NCBI GenBank assembly: GCA_040222875.1
Contig: JAVKCG010000005.1
Span: 124,001-188,000 of the forward strand
Direction of reading: 5' to 3'
Length of the DNA stretch: 64,000 nucleotides
Origin: JAJCYL01 sp040222875
Lineage (GTDB): Bacteria > Bacteroidota > Bacteroidia > Cytophagales > Cyclobacteriaceae
The translations under genes and the position numbers were made by a program. The notes below the pieces were generated by a model. The model was not told the origin of the DNA and made no database searches. It saw nothing but the letters and a program-made list of their open reading frames with translations. Positions 34,931 through 44,094 of the stretch are shown piece by piece; the first letter of the stretch is position 1; each line of letters opens with the position of its first letter.

Positions 34931-35809
34931 ATGAAAAGAAAACAAGCAATTCAATTAATGACCACCAGCGCTGTCGGTATAGGTATAATGGCAAACTCAG
35001 GTTGTGGACCTGCTGAAAAAAAGGATGAGTCAGCAGAAGATCAAGGGCTAATGGGTAACGTAAACCACTCTGCATGTAAATGGTGCTATGATAGCATTTC
35101 ACTTGACCAATTTTGTGAAATAGCTACGGAAATCGGTTTGGTGGGTATCGACCTTTTAAAGCCATCAGAATGGAAAACGGTGGTGGACGAAGGCCTCCGC
35201 TGTACAATGGGAAACCCAGAAGAATTCAGTTTGACCGATGGATTCAATGATCCTTCCATTCATGAACAACTTCAGGAAACATATGCTGAAATTATCCCCA
35301 TTGCGGCTGATCTAGGTTTGAAAAACATCATCTGTTTTTCAGGAAATTCCAAGGGATTGGATTTAGAAACCGGACTTGAGAATTGTGCCGTGGGACTTGA
35401 TCCATTGGTAAAATTAGCCGAACAGCATGATATTCAAATTATGATGGAGCTGTTAAACAGCAAAGTTGATCATCAAGATTATATGTGTGACAAAACTCCA
35501 TGGGGCGTTGCGCTTTGTGAGAAAATCGGCTCACCAAACTTCCAATTATTGTATGATATCTACCACATGCAAATAATGGAGGGCGATGTAATCGCAACAA
35601 TAAAAAAGTACAATAAATACATCGGGCATTATCATACCGGTGGTGTGCCAGGCAGAAACGAAATTGATGAAACCCAGGAACTGTATTACCCTGCCATCGT
35701 AAGGGCCATTCTTGAAACTGGCTTTCAAGGTGTTCTGGCTCAGGAATTTATTCCAAAGGCCGACCCAGTGACATCATTAAAAGAAGCAGTGCAAATTTGT
35801 GATGTGTGA
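34931..35809 (+). CDS. Exported hydroxypyruvate-isomerase-like TIM-barrel protein
   Basis: 292 residues with a signal (QLMTTSAVGIGIMANSGCG) ending in a lipobox-type Cys near 25. Such a leader is unusual for cytosolic sugar isomerases but common for this group in Bacteroidota. The Xyl-isomerase-type TIM barrel shows NVNHSACKWCYDSISLDQF, IMMELLNSKVDHQDYMC, LLYDIYHMQIMEGD and HYHTGGVPGRNEID, with AQEFIP at the end. The Glu, Asp, His and Glu in these strands fit the metal site. It may isomerise a keto-acid or sugar in the periplasm. The divergent GntP gene suggests an aldonate or hydroxypyruvate substrate. Confidence 0.82.
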   Translation: MKRKQAIQLMTTSAVGIGIMANSGCGPAEKKDESAEDQGLMGNVNHSACKWCYDSISLDQFCEIATEIGLVGIDLLKPSEWKTVVDEGLRCTMGNPEEFSLTDGFNDPSIHEQLQETYAEIIPIAADLGLKNIICFSGNSKGLDLETGLENCAVGLDPLVKLAEQHDIQIMMELLNSKVDHQDYMCDKTPWGVALCEKIGSPNFQLLYDIYHMQIMEGDVIATIKKYNKYIGHYHTGGVPGRNEIDETQELYYPAIVRAILETGFQGVLAQEFIPKADPVTSLKEAVQICDV

Positions 35810-35810
35810 A

Positions 35811-37712
35811 TTAGCCATTTTCTAATTTTCCGAATTCAGAATATTTAAGAATGCCGTCATCCAATAAACGACGAACCGCTTCAATAACATCTTCTTCTTT
35901 ATGAGAATTCACTTTCAGGGTTAATTCATCAATTGCGATATCACTCTTTTTAACCTCGGCCAATATTGCTTTTTCAATTAAGCTGTTATTGCCAGTAGTT
36001 ACTTGCTTTTGGCGAACACAAAAATCACAAACTCCACAATTCTCATATGTCTCTTCATCGAAATATTCTTGAAAAATCCTGGTTCTACATCCACTCAGGG
36101 AAAGGCTGTAAAATGTAATCGCACTAATCTGTTCTGACTTAACTTTTTTTCTTGCAGATATTTGTTCTGTATCAATAGAAATTTTTCCAGCATCCTGCCT
36201 GGGAGTTAAGAACATAATCTGTGGAGAATCTTTCTTTGGGGTGTAATGAAGCACCCCTTCTTTGTCCATAAACGTCAGGCTTTTTTCAATCTGATTTTGT
36301 GGCTGCTTAACTAATCTTGCTACTTGATTTTCATGGATATTGACAAACCCCGAAAATAAATCACCACCGTGTAAGCGGAGCAGCACTTTCAAAATAGGTT
36401 CAAACCTTGCATTCTCAACCTCATATTTATAAAGGTCACTTTTATTAATTGGGATGTGAATCGTTGAAGGTTGAAAGAAGCTTTGATTCAACTGAAGCAA
36501 GCCTTCATCCTCTAGCTTCTTAATGAGATTAAATGCATCGAATGGTTTGTAATTCATGGCTTTGCAAAAAGTCTCTATATCAAAATCATAGGATTCAAGC
36601 TCATTACTGCCAACAGCCACTTTAAAAAAATTGGCAAGTGCCTGATACATCCTTTTAATTTCATTGACAGGTGGGAATGACATTTCAAGGTGGTCTTTTA
36701 ACTCTTTTAAGTCGCCTTGATTGTACAATAACACAGCATACGCCTTTTTTTCATCTCTACCTGCCCTTCCAGCTTCTTGATAATAATTCTCAAGTGAATC
36801 CGGAACATCCATGTGAATGACCGTTCGAACATCAGGCTTGTCAATACCCATCCCGAAGGCGTTTGTGGCTACCATCACCCTTGTTTTATTGCTGATCCAC
36901 TGCTCCTGTTTCTTATTGCGTAGCTCATTTGGTAGGCCGGCATGATAATAATCAGCAGAGATTTTATGTTTATTCAATACCTCAGCAATCGACTTGGTCT
37001 TTTTTCTGTTTCTGGCATAGACCACGGAGCTTCCTGGCACTTTTGTGAGAATTTCAATTAGCTTATGATCCTTATTTTCCTTCCTGAAAACAGAATAAGA
37101 GAGGTTGTCTCGTCGAAAGCTTTTTTGAAAAACCCGTTCATTTTGCATTTCAAGTTTTTCTATAATGTCCTGCTTTACATTTTTGGTAGCGGTCGCAGTA
37201 AGGGCAATTAGTTTTGATTCAGGTATGAGCTTCTTAAATACGTTAATCTCGAGGTAAGGAGGTCTGAAATCATAACCCCATTGTGAAATGCAATGTGCTT
37301 CATCAACAGCCAGCAGCGAAACATTCATCCGATCTATTCTTTCAAGAATAACCTCAGTTTTTAAACGCTCAGGTGAGAGGTAGAGGAATTTGGTACCGCC
37401 ATTAATGCAATTATCCAATACCAAATCAATTTCCCTATATCGCATTCCTGAATGGATTGAGGTTGCCTTGATACCACGTTTAACCAGCTGGTTTACCTGA
37501 TCTTTCATGAGTGCAATAAGAGGTGAGACTACTATACATAGGCCGTCAACACACATACCGGGAACCTGAAAGCAAATTGACTTACCACCCCCAGTTGGCA
37601 AAAGCGCTAGAGTGTCCCTACCATCTAAAACCGAATTAATAATATCTTCCTGAAGCGGCCTGAAGGAATTGTAGCCCCAGTACTTCTGCAAGACATCAAC
37701 CGGGTTGCCCAT
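35811..37712 (-). CDS. recQ: ATP-dependent DNA helicase RecQ
   Basis: 633 residues from the ATG at 37712, which overlaps the comEC stop by one base (TGATG); two upstream in-frame GTG codons are less likely. Walker A is LLPTGGGKSICFQ (about 38-45) and the Walker B motif DEAHCISQWGYDFRP follows at about 137. Motif VI has AGRAGRDEKKAY. The zinc-binding RQC region shows CRTRIFQEYF and NCGVCDFC, followed by a winged helix. No C-terminal HRDC domain was recognised, although the tail holds a small helical region. It unwinds DNA 3'-5' in recombination repair. Likely cotranscribed with comEC. Confidence 0.95.
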   Translation of the reverse strand: MGNPVDVLQKYWGYNSFRPLQEDIINSVLDGRDTLALLPTGGGKSICFQVPGMCVDGLCIVVSPLIALMKDQVNQLVKRGIKATSIHSGMRYREIDLVLDNCINGGTKFLYLSPERLKTEVILERIDRMNVSLLAVDEAHCISQWGYDFRPPYLEINVFKKLIPESKLIALTATATKNVKQDIIEKLEMQNERVFQKSFRRDNLSYSVFRKENKDHKLIEILTKVPGSSVVYARNRKKTKSIAEVLNKHKISADYYHAGLPNELRNKKQEQWISNKTRVMVATNAFGMGIDKPDVRTVIHMDVPDSLENYYQEAGRAGRDEKKAYAVLLYNQGDLKELKDHLEMSFPPVNEIKRMYQALANFFKVAVGSNELESYDFDIETFCKAMNYKPFDAFNLIKKLEDEGLLQLNQSFFQPSTIHIPINKSDLYKYEVENARFEPILKVLLRLHGGDLFSGFVNIHENQVARLVKQPQNQIEKSLTFMDKEGVLHYTPKKDSPQIMFLTPRQDAGKISIDTEQISARKKVKSEQISAITFYSLSLSGCRTRIFQEYFDEETYENCGVCDFCVRQKQVTTGNNSLIEKAILAEVKKSDIAIDELTLKVNSHKEEDVIEAVRRLLDDGILKYSEFGKLENG

Positions 37713-39802
37713 CACCACTCAACAGTTAAAGCACCATACTCTTTCATATTGTGCAGAGGGATCTCGAAATTTGGGGAGTCTTCGACAAGTTTATTGGCCA
37801 TCCAATAAGAATTACTCCCGTCAACAATAATTAACTGGGGTTGGATTATTTTGAGAACATCACTTAAATCATAACAACAGTTGTTTGACAAAATGAGGTA
37901 GTCTACATCTAGTTTTTTCTGTACGCTGATTTTGGATATTTCCTTGGTAGTGAGTCTTAATAATCTCCTGCTGTTCCAGATTTTCACTTGAATTCCTGAT
38001 CCAACGGAGTCCCATTTATCGAACGTTTCATATCCTATCTGATTACTTCGAAGCCCATTCTTGATTCTATCAGGCTTTATGTTAAATCTAATTAGGTCAT
38101 CACTTTCACTGCTATCACTGATGTAAAGTGAGACATCGTGGCCGTCTCTAAAATCAATAGCCAAAAGTTTATTGATATTGTAAAAAACTATTTCCTTTCT
38201 GCTTGCTCTGGTGGCAGATTCGGCAATTTCAATTCCCGAAACAACTGACAAAAAGACGGTCGCAACTATCAAAAACCGTAATTTACGATATGTGAAAAGT
38301 GCCCATATTAAGAGAAGCGCAACATATATAATGACGATCTGCAATTCATTTAAATTAACCGCTTCAATTAGACTGTATTCGAAACTGTCTATAACAATTA
38401 CAAATCGATTGAGGAGCCATACCACCCATTCAAGAGAGTTTCCAATAATTCCTTGTATGAATTCCAACCCAATCGATGCTGTCAGGATTATGGTCAGTCC
38501 TAAAATGAGTATGAAAAATGCTGTTGGTATGACGGCAAGATTTGATAGCAAAAAAAGTGTTGGGAACTGATGGAAGTAATAAAGCCCAAGTGGAAAAGTC
38601 GCTAATTGAGCGGCAATTGAAACACAAGTAATTTCCCAACCTTTATTAATAATCCAATACCTGGGTGACCATAATCTATAAAGCTTGGGCTGTAAAAAAA
38701 CTATCCCAAATACAGCTAAATAAGACAGCTGAAAACCAACCTCAAAAAGCATCAATGGGTTGATCAAAAGCAGTATAAAAGCGGAGAAAGCCAGCGAATT
38801 ATAAATATTGCGCTGTCTTTTGATCAATCTACCAATAATGAAAATACTGAACATCACGACCGCTCTTTGAACCGAAGGAGAAAACCCCGTGACTAAAGCG
38901 TATGTCCAGAGAATGAGCAGTGAAACAAGGCCGGTAATTAAATTACCAAACCTGTAATTTCGAATTGGCCTGAAGAGATATAGAATAAATAGGTAGAGGA
39001 TACCAACATGCAATCCCGATACTGCCAAAACATGCATAGCTCCGGCAGCTGCATATGCTTCCTTAATTGTATTATCTAATCCTTCTTTAATCCCCAAGAC
39101 AAGAGCCAGCACAATGGCCTCTTCATGCTGCCCATCAATCGACTCCGTAATTGTTTCTTTACAGTATTGTCGAATGTCGTAGGCTTTAGCTAGAACCAAA
39201 AACTGAGGTGAATTGCCAAGAATTGTTATCTCATCAAATTCGATAAAATCTTGCAAATAAATGCCCTTTTGGCCCCAGTAAGAAGCGAAGTTGAACTCCC
39301 CCGGATTTGTAGGCCCATTTATACCATTAGGTGTGCTCCTAACAATTAAGTCATCGCCGTATTTTAAAGGCTTTTTATGAAGGGTATCCCGTTTAACATA
39401 AATCAGCACTTTACCATCTGCTGGTTCAATTGAGTTGTCAAATAACAGATATTGTAAACTCAATTCAGCTCTGACAAAATCTCCCTTTTGTTCCGGTAAG
39501 GCTGCAACATTGCCCTTATAGCCCACAATATCAGGATTGTATTCCTGCTCATGCTCTTTGGTGTTAGATGTGAAATAAAAAGCCCCGATCACCACCAGAA
39601 TGATTGAAAGGTAGCCCAATATGTTATCAGAGAATTTTAATAATCTTTTAAATAAAAGGAGGCCGACACCAAAGCCCAGTAAAACAATTTCAACCAAAAA
39701 CCCATCGCCCCTTAGCTCAAAACTGCTGTACGTAGCTACAACAATTCCAATGGCAAACGCCAATGTTATTCTTACGAATGGAAACGCGGACCAAAAGTGC
39801 AT
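37712..39802 (-). CDS. comEC: ComEC/Rec2-family DNA-uptake membrane channel
   Basis: 696 residues. The N-terminal DUF4131-like part lies in the first 200, with transmembrane helices. The competence domain carries the signature MHVLAVSGLHVGILYLF (about 255) and many helices to about 530. The C-terminal metallo-beta-lactamase-like part (about 530-696) lacks the HxHxDH motif, so the nuclease domain appears degenerate, as is common in Bacteroidota ComEC. It would move single-stranded DNA across the inner membrane. It starts 56 bases after phoH, next to a perfect dyad, and its stop overlaps recQ. Confidence 0.93.
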   Translation of the reverse strand: MHFWSAFPFVRITLAFAIGIVVATYSSFELRGDGFLVEIVLLGFGVGLLLFKRLLKFSDNILGYLSIILVVIGAFYFTSNTKEHEQEYNPDIVGYKGNVAALPEQKGDFVRAELSLQYLLFDNSIEPADGKVLIYVKRDTLHKKPLKYGDDLIVRSTPNGINGPTNPGEFNFASYWGQKGIYLQDFIEFDEITILGNSPQFLVLAKAYDIRQYCKETITESIDGQHEEAIVLALVLGIKEGLDNTIKEAYAAAGAMHVLAVSGLHVGILYLFILYLFRPIRNYRFGNLITGLVSLLILWTYALVTGFSPSVQRAVVMFSIFIIGRLIKRQRNIYNSLAFSAFILLLINPLMLFEVGFQLSYLAVFGIVFLQPKLYRLWSPRYWIINKGWEITCVSIAAQLATFPLGLYYFHQFPTLFLLSNLAVIPTAFFILILGLTIILTASIGLEFIQGIIGNSLEWVVWLLNRFVIVIDSFEYSLIEAVNLNELQIVIIYVALLLIWALFTYRKLRFLIVATVFLSVVSGIEIAESATRASRKEIVFYNINKLLAIDFRDGHDVSLYISDSSESDDLIRFNIKPDRIKNGLRSNQIGYETFDKWDSVGSGIQVKIWNSRRLLRLTTKEISKISVQKKLDVDYLILSNNCCYDLSDVLKIIQPQLIIVDGSNSYWMANKLVEDSPNFEIPLHNMKEYGALTVEW

Positions 39803-39807
39803 GCATC

Positions 39808-39827
39808 AATTGATTGTTCAATCAATT
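39808..39827. promoter_or_regulatory. Perfect dyad just upstream of comEC
   Basis: AATTGATT and AATCAATT form a perfect 8-bp inverted repeat around GTTC, ending 6 bases before the comEC ATG on the minus strand. Its position overlaps where a ribosome would bind, so it could be an operator or an RNA hairpin limiting comEC translation. No T-run of a terminator follows. Confidence 0.4.
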
Positions 39828-39858
39828 TAAGCATTTGTTAAATAAATAACTGTCTTGA

Positions 39859-40800
39859 TTAGGCCTTCTTATTATCATAAGCTTTCACAATGTCCTTAAC
39901 TAGTCTATGCCTGACTACATCTCTGGTGTCTAAGTTGATAAATGAAACCCCCGAAACATTTTTAAGCACTTCAACTGCATCTAAAAGTCCTGATTTCTGT
40001 TTTGCTGGTAAATCAATCTGCGACTTGTCCCCATTTATTATGACTTTAGAATTAGGCCCCATTCTAGTCAGGAACATTTTCATCTGCATCGGAGATGTGT
40101 TTTGAGCTTCATCAAGTAACACAAAAGCATTATTTAAAGTGCGGCCCCGCATGTACGCCAATGGTGCAATCTCAATCACCGAATTTTCCTGATAATATTT
40201 GAGTTTTTCACCAGGAATCATTTCGCTTAATGCATCATATATTGGTCGCAGGTAAGGGTCTATTTTCTCTTTCAAATCTCCGGGTAAAAATCCGAGGTTT
40301 TCACCTGCTTCTACAGCTGGCCTTGTAATAATTATTTTTCGTACAGCTTTATTTTTAAGCGCTTTAACCGCTAATGCAACAGATATGTAGGTTTTACCTG
40401 TTCCAGCGGGTCCTATTGCAAATACCAAATCATCTTTTGAAACAGCCTCAACCAACTTCTTTTGGTTGGCGGTTTTAGCAATGATTTTGATACCTCTGGT
40501 ACCATATATCAAGACATTGTCTTTTCCATCAGTCACCAGATCAACATCATCTTTTTGAATTAATCCTTTCACCTGATCGCGGCTAATCGAACCATACTTA
40601 TGATAATGAGTAAGTAACGAATTTAGAATGTCATTAATTTCTATGATTTCAGGAGAGGCTCCTCTGATTGTTATTTCATTGCCCCTTGCTATTATTTTAC
40701 TTTCAGGAAAAGCTTCCGAAAGTTCATTAATGTTCTTGTTATCCACTCCAAGAAAATCCAGGAGTGAAACATTATCAAGTGTAAATACTTTTTCTACCAA
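39859..40800 (-). CDS. PhoH-family ATPase
   Basis: 313 residues. The start is TTG at 40800, since an in-frame stop lies three codons upstream and no ATG is available before the conserved N-terminus. Walker A is GPAGTGKTYISVALAV (about 130) and Walker B is ALAF-type VLLDEAQNTSPMQMKMFL. The N-terminal KH-like part precedes. ENLGFLPGDLKEKIDPYLRP is also a PhoH signature. PhoH-like proteins are ATPases linked to RNA metabolism and ribosome-related functions. It is first of three minus-strand genes with comEC and recQ. Confidence 0.93.
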   Translation of the reverse strand: MVEKVFTLDNVSLLDFLGVDNKNINELSEAFPESKIIARGNEITIRGASPEIIEINDILNSLLTHYHKYGSISRDQVKGLIQKDDVDLVTDGKDNVLIYGTRGIKIIAKTANQKKLVEAVSKDDLVFAIGPAGTGKTYISVALAVKALKNKAVRKIIITRPAVEAGENLGFLPGDLKEKIDPYLRPIYDALSEMIPGEKLKYYQENSVIEIAPLAYMRGRTLNNAFVLLDEAQNTSPMQMKMFLTRMGPNSKVIINGDKSQIDLPAKQKSGLLDAVEVLKNVSGVSFINLDTRDVVRHRLVKDIVKAYDNKKA

Positions 40801-40849
40801 ATGAAGTTATTCTAAAGGTTCAAAATTCTTAGCCTCTATTCGAAAATAG

Positions 40850-40857
40850 TACTTTTG
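40850..40857 (+). promoter_or_regulatory. TANNTTTG box upstream of the SAM-hydrolase-family gene
   Basis: TACTTTTG ends 29 bases before the ATG at 40887. It fits the -7 box; no proper -33 element was found. The gap is divergent with phoH. Confidence 0.35.
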
Positions 40858-40886
40858 CAAAAACAAAAATAGAAATAATAGCTTCA

Positions 40887-41666
40887 ATGTTATTGGTTAC
40901 CTTAACATCCGACTTTGGAAATAAAGACCATTATGTTGCGGCACTGAAAGCGGGGATACTTAACACAAATCCTAATATTAAAATTGTGGACATTAGCCAC
41001 GACATTGAGCCTTTCAATATATCCCATGGTGCTTATGTCTTAAGATCAGTATTTCGTGAATTTCCTAAAGGATCAGTTCATGTAGTGGCCCTTGACACAT
41101 ATACGCCTAAGTGGGGTGCAATAGCTATGAAGTTAGAGGAGCATTATTTCGTGGCACCTGATAATGGCATCCTCAGTTTGCTTAGTGAACAGACACCCAA
41201 ACCTGTAATTAATATAAATCAGCTCAATCCGACTAGAAGCATTTTTCCAGCTAAAAATCTTTATGCAAATATCGCTGCAAATATCGCTTCTGGTAAAGAC
41301 TTACATGAGCTGGGGCCACCGCAAGAAAATTGGACTCAATTACTCAACAGAAAAATCAAGACGACCAAAGCCCTTATCTCAGGCCATGTAATCAGAATAG
41401 ATCATTATGGTAACCTAATAACCAATATTCCTAAATCAGAATTTGATACAATCTCTTTATTAAATAAAAACAATGGGTTTCAAATCACATTGGGTCGCGA
41501 ACGAATCAACACGATCCACAGCACTTATCATTCCGTTGATCCAGGAGAATGTTTCTGCATCTTTAACGACAATGGTCTTTTAGAAATAGGTATTAATTCA
41601 GGTAATGCATCTAACCTCTTAGGCATTCAGTTTGACAGCCCAATCACACTTAACTTTAATCAATAA
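40887..41666 (+). CDS. SAM hydroxide adenosyltransferase (DUF62 / SAM-dependent chlorinase-fluorinase fold)
   Basis: 259 residues. The family start LVTLTSDFGNKDHYVAALK is followed by VDISHDIEPFNISHGAYVL, VAPDNGILSLLSEQ and the C-terminal beta barrel with IRIDHYGNLITNI. The Asp, His and Asn residues in these segments shape the SAM pocket. Members of this family hydrolyse S-adenosylmethionine to adenosine and methionine; the fluorinase is a specialised member. The fluorinase-specific 21-residue insertion is not evident, so the hydrolase activity is more likely. The next gene starts 2 bases after the stop. Confidence 0.93.
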   Translation: MLLVTLTSDFGNKDHYVAALKAGILNTNPNIKIVDISHDIEPFNISHGAYVLRSVFREFPKGSVHVVALDTYTPKWGAIAMKLEEHYFVAPDNGILSLLSEQTPKPVININQLNPTRSIFPAKNLYANIAANIASGKDLHELGPPQENWTQLLNRKIKTTKALISGHVIRIDHYGNLITNIPKSEFDTISLLNKNNGFQITLGRERINTIHSTYHSVDPGECFCIFNDNGLLEIGINSGNASNLLGIQFDSPITLNFNQ

Positions 41667-41668
41667 TT

Positions 41669-41980
41669 ATGTTAGTAAGAATAGTTCGAATGTATTTCGA
41701 ACCAAATAAGACAAAGGCCTTTTTGGATGTCTTTAAATCTGCTCATAAACAAATTGAATCATTTGATGGATGCTTTAAAGTCGACTTATTGCATGATCAT
41801 TCAAATCCAAATGTCTTTACCACATTAAGTTTATGGAAAGATCATCAGTCATTAGAGTCTTATCGTAATTCCGAGTTATTTAAAGCTACTTGGTCAAAAA
41901 CAAAGCCTCTATTTATTCAAAAACCAGTTGCTCAGTCCTATCACATTCATACTAAAGGAAAGACCATTGAGGGAGTTTAA
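41669..41980 (+). CDS. ABM-domain monooxygenase-like protein
   Basis: 103 residues with the antibiotic-biosynthesis-monooxygenase ferredoxin-like fold: MLVRIVRMYFEPNKTKAFL, FDGCFKVDLLHDHSNPNVFT and TLSLWKDHQSLESYRNSELF. Members are often heme-degrading or quinol monooxygenases, but many are uncharacterised. It follows the SAM-hydrolase-family gene by 2 bases, so they form an operon. It is preceded by no obvious promoter of its own. Confidence 0.87.
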   Translation: MLVRIVRMYFEPNKTKAFLDVFKSAHKQIESFDGCFKVDLLHDHSNPNVFTTLSLWKDHQSLESYRNSELFKATWSKTKPLFIQKPVAQSYHIHTKGKTIEGV

Positions 41981-42028
41981 TTAGAGTTGCTTATCTCCAG
42001 TCCCTAATTTATGTTTGCAAGCCCAAAT

Positions 42029-42112
42029 GCCCAGGTGGCGGAATTGGTAGACGCGTTGGTCTCAAACACCAATAGTAGCAATACTGTGCCGGTTCGACTC
42101 CGGCCCTGGGTA
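42029..42112 (+). tRNA. tRNA-Leu (anticodon CAA)
   Basis: An 84-base class II tRNA. The acceptor strands GCCCAGG and CCTGGGT pair with a terminal G-U. The D-loop has GGCGGAATTGGTAGACGC, and the anticodon stem-loop TTGGT-CTCAAAC-ACCAA has anticodon CAA for UUG codons. A long variable arm follows, then the T-arm with GGTTCGACTCC. The CCA end is not encoded. The discriminator base is A, as expected for leucine. Confidence 0.97.
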
Positions 42113-42136
42113 CAAGCTTTAGACGACACATTAATA

Positions 42137-44011
42137 TTATTCATTAGTCTCCTGTTTTTCAGGCGTTTGTGTCATTTCACTATACATTAGAAATGCTTGT
42201 TTGGACTGTCTTATGTCTCCAACACCTAAATATGCTAAACTTAAGAACATGTATAGTTCAGGATCATCTTTCCTAATTTCAAAGGCCTTTACTAAGTGGA
42301 CTAGACTTTCTTGAAATTGTTCATTTCTCAAGTAGGCTGCCCCAAGATTTTTTTGGGATAAATAAACGTTTTCAAACCTCTTAATATTCTCCTTATAATA
42401 AATAATAGCCCTTTCATAATCTTTAAAATACTCAAAATACAGAAGACCTAGATTTGCGATTGCATATGGGTTTGTGGGCTCTTTATCAATTACCTTTTCA
42501 TAATATTTTGCTGCATTGACTGAATCATTAAGTATTGTCATATAAAGGTCAGCAGTTCTTAATAATATAGGCACATAGTCTGTTACTTCTTCAGTTCTCT
42601 TTAAGTGGTACAATGCGCTATCTGTATAATCTTTCGCTTTTTGCAATTGATTCATATTTTTATACCCTTCGGCTATAGTCATATAACGACTGGCAATTAC
42701 TAAGTGACTCTTTATACTACCATCTGATGTAATTACATCTTCGTTAAACAAGGTAGTCCCGTTTTTCCAAGCTAAACTTCTATTAATAGTCAAAACGCTG
42801 AATACAATTGTCAATAGTAATAATGGTGCCCACTTTAATACATTACTTCTCTTGTATAGCAGTTCATAAAAAGCCATTCCTCCAATTAAGCAGAATCCAA
42901 TTGACCCATAATACATGAACCTCTCCGCCATGAAAACGCCTACATTAAAAATTAAATTACATACAAGAAAAAGTCCTAAGAAATGTATAATAATTGCAAA
43001 TCCGTAAATATTTCTCTTGATCAGCAATTTTAGTCCAAGGGCTAATAAAATAATATTTAATACGAAAGACATTATTGCCTGCCATTCCCATATATTGATA
43101 AGTTTAATGTGATATGGATAATAATCAATGGTAAGTGGATAAGGAACAAAAATCAACTTTATATACAGCAATAAAGTATAAAGAATCGTTCCATACCGTT
43201 GTTGCATTGTAGCCTCTAAGAAAGGGTTATTCAGAAGGTTAGTAGTCGCTTGATTATCGAAGGAACTTCCTATAATGAGGAATCTTATATAAAGATATAT
43301 TAGTGCTACCATACAAATAACTGCAAGTGATTTTATCTGATAGCTTCGTGGATAAGTATTCAGAATGTAGTAGCTCATGCCTATTATAGGAATTATCATT
43401 AAGGCATTTTCTTTTGAAAGGATTGCGAATCCGAACCAAAAAGCCGTTTGAGCTACTTTGTTTTGTAAAGCATATTTCCAGGAAAGCAATGAAAATAAAA
43501 GCACAAATATCTCATCACGGCCTTTAATATTGGCTACCACTTCAGTATGTAAGGGATGTATAAGGAATAGTAAAATTGCGGTAAAACCAATTATGTTTCT
43601 GCCATTTTTATTTTCGAATAAGATCAGGATTATTTCAAAAAACACAAATGCAGTTAAGCCATAGAACAGAATATTAATCAGGTGGCTAATGTGTGGATTG
43701 AGGCCAAAAAGCTCAACTTCTACAGCATAAGTTACCAAAGACAGCGGTCTATATCTACCTCCATCTACTGCATCATGTACCCATTTATTTGAATACCCCT
43801 TAAATGTGTCTTTAGTAAGTATATCGGGAATTCCGGAGATACCAGATAAAACAAAATTATTGGAATCAAGAACCACATGGTCATCAAGGGCATACTCAAA
43901 TGAGATGGTATAGCCATATAGAATAAAAGCGAAAACATAGCAAAATGCCTTAATCGACTTTTGATTACTAGCAAACTGCTCAAACTTATTGTGATTTTCT
44001 ATTGCTTCCAT
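42137..44011 (-). CDS. GT-C-type membrane protein with C-terminal TPR repeats (TMTC-like)
   Basis: 624 residues. Residues 1-410 contain about 10-12 transmembrane helices. The first loop has EYALDDHVVLDSNNFVLSG, in which the DD pair is typical of the catalytic loop of GT-C dolichyl- or polyprenyl-phosphate mannosyltransferases. GGRYRPLSLVTYAVEVELFG and HLINILFYGLTAFV follow. About 420-610 holds TPR units (NPYAIANLGLLYFEYFKDYE, KNLGAAYLRNEQFQESLVHL). The layout resembles eukaryotic TMTC O-mannosyltransferases and bacterial homologs. Glycosyl transfer is inferred and the acceptor unknown. It lies next to a tRNA and a large lipoprotein gene. Confidence 0.8.
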   Translation of the reverse strand: MEAIENHNKFEQFASNQKSIKAFCYVFAFILYGYTISFEYALDDHVVLDSNNFVLSGISGIPDILTKDTFKGYSNKWVHDAVDGGRYRPLSLVTYAVEVELFGLNPHISHLINILFYGLTAFVFFEIILILFENKNGRNIIGFTAILLFLIHPLHTEVVANIKGRDEIFVLLFSLLSWKYALQNKVAQTAFWFGFAILSKENALMIIPIIGMSYYILNTYPRSYQIKSLAVICMVALIYLYIRFLIIGSSFDNQATTNLLNNPFLEATMQQRYGTILYTLLLYIKLIFVPYPLTIDYYPYHIKLINIWEWQAIMSFVLNIILLALGLKLLIKRNIYGFAIIIHFLGLFLVCNLIFNVGVFMAERFMYYGSIGFCLIGGMAFYELLYKRSNVLKWAPLLLLTIVFSVLTINRSLAWKNGTTLFNEDVITSDGSIKSHLVIASRYMTIAEGYKNMNQLQKAKDYTDSALYHLKRTEEVTDYVPILLRTADLYMTILNDSVNAAKYYEKVIDKEPTNPYAIANLGLLYFEYFKDYERAIIYYKENIKRFENVYLSQKNLGAAYLRNEQFQESLVHLVKAFEIRKDDPELYMFLSLAYLGVGDIRQSKQAFLMYSEMTQTPEKQETNE

Positions 44012-44030
44012 TATTTATAAAATCATACAA

Positions 44031-44062
44031 TAAAAAATCCCCGGTAAACCGGGGATTTTTTA
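44031..44062. terminator. Perfect bidirectional rho-independent terminator
   Basis: TAAAAAATCCCCGG and CCGGGGATTTTTTA pair perfectly over 14 bp around a TAAA loop, giving a T-run in either direction. It lies 32 bases past the stop of the 799-residue lipoprotein gene (44095) and before the GT-C gene, so it separates two minus-strand transcripts. Confidence 0.9.
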
Positions 44063-44094
44063 TCACAATAATTTATTACTTAGTAACTACTCAC

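Noticed and set aside
40887..41666. Fluorinase (fluoride-fixing enzyme) call
   Set aside because: The fold is shared, but the fluorinase-specific insertion was not seen; SAM hydrolase activity is the more general family function.
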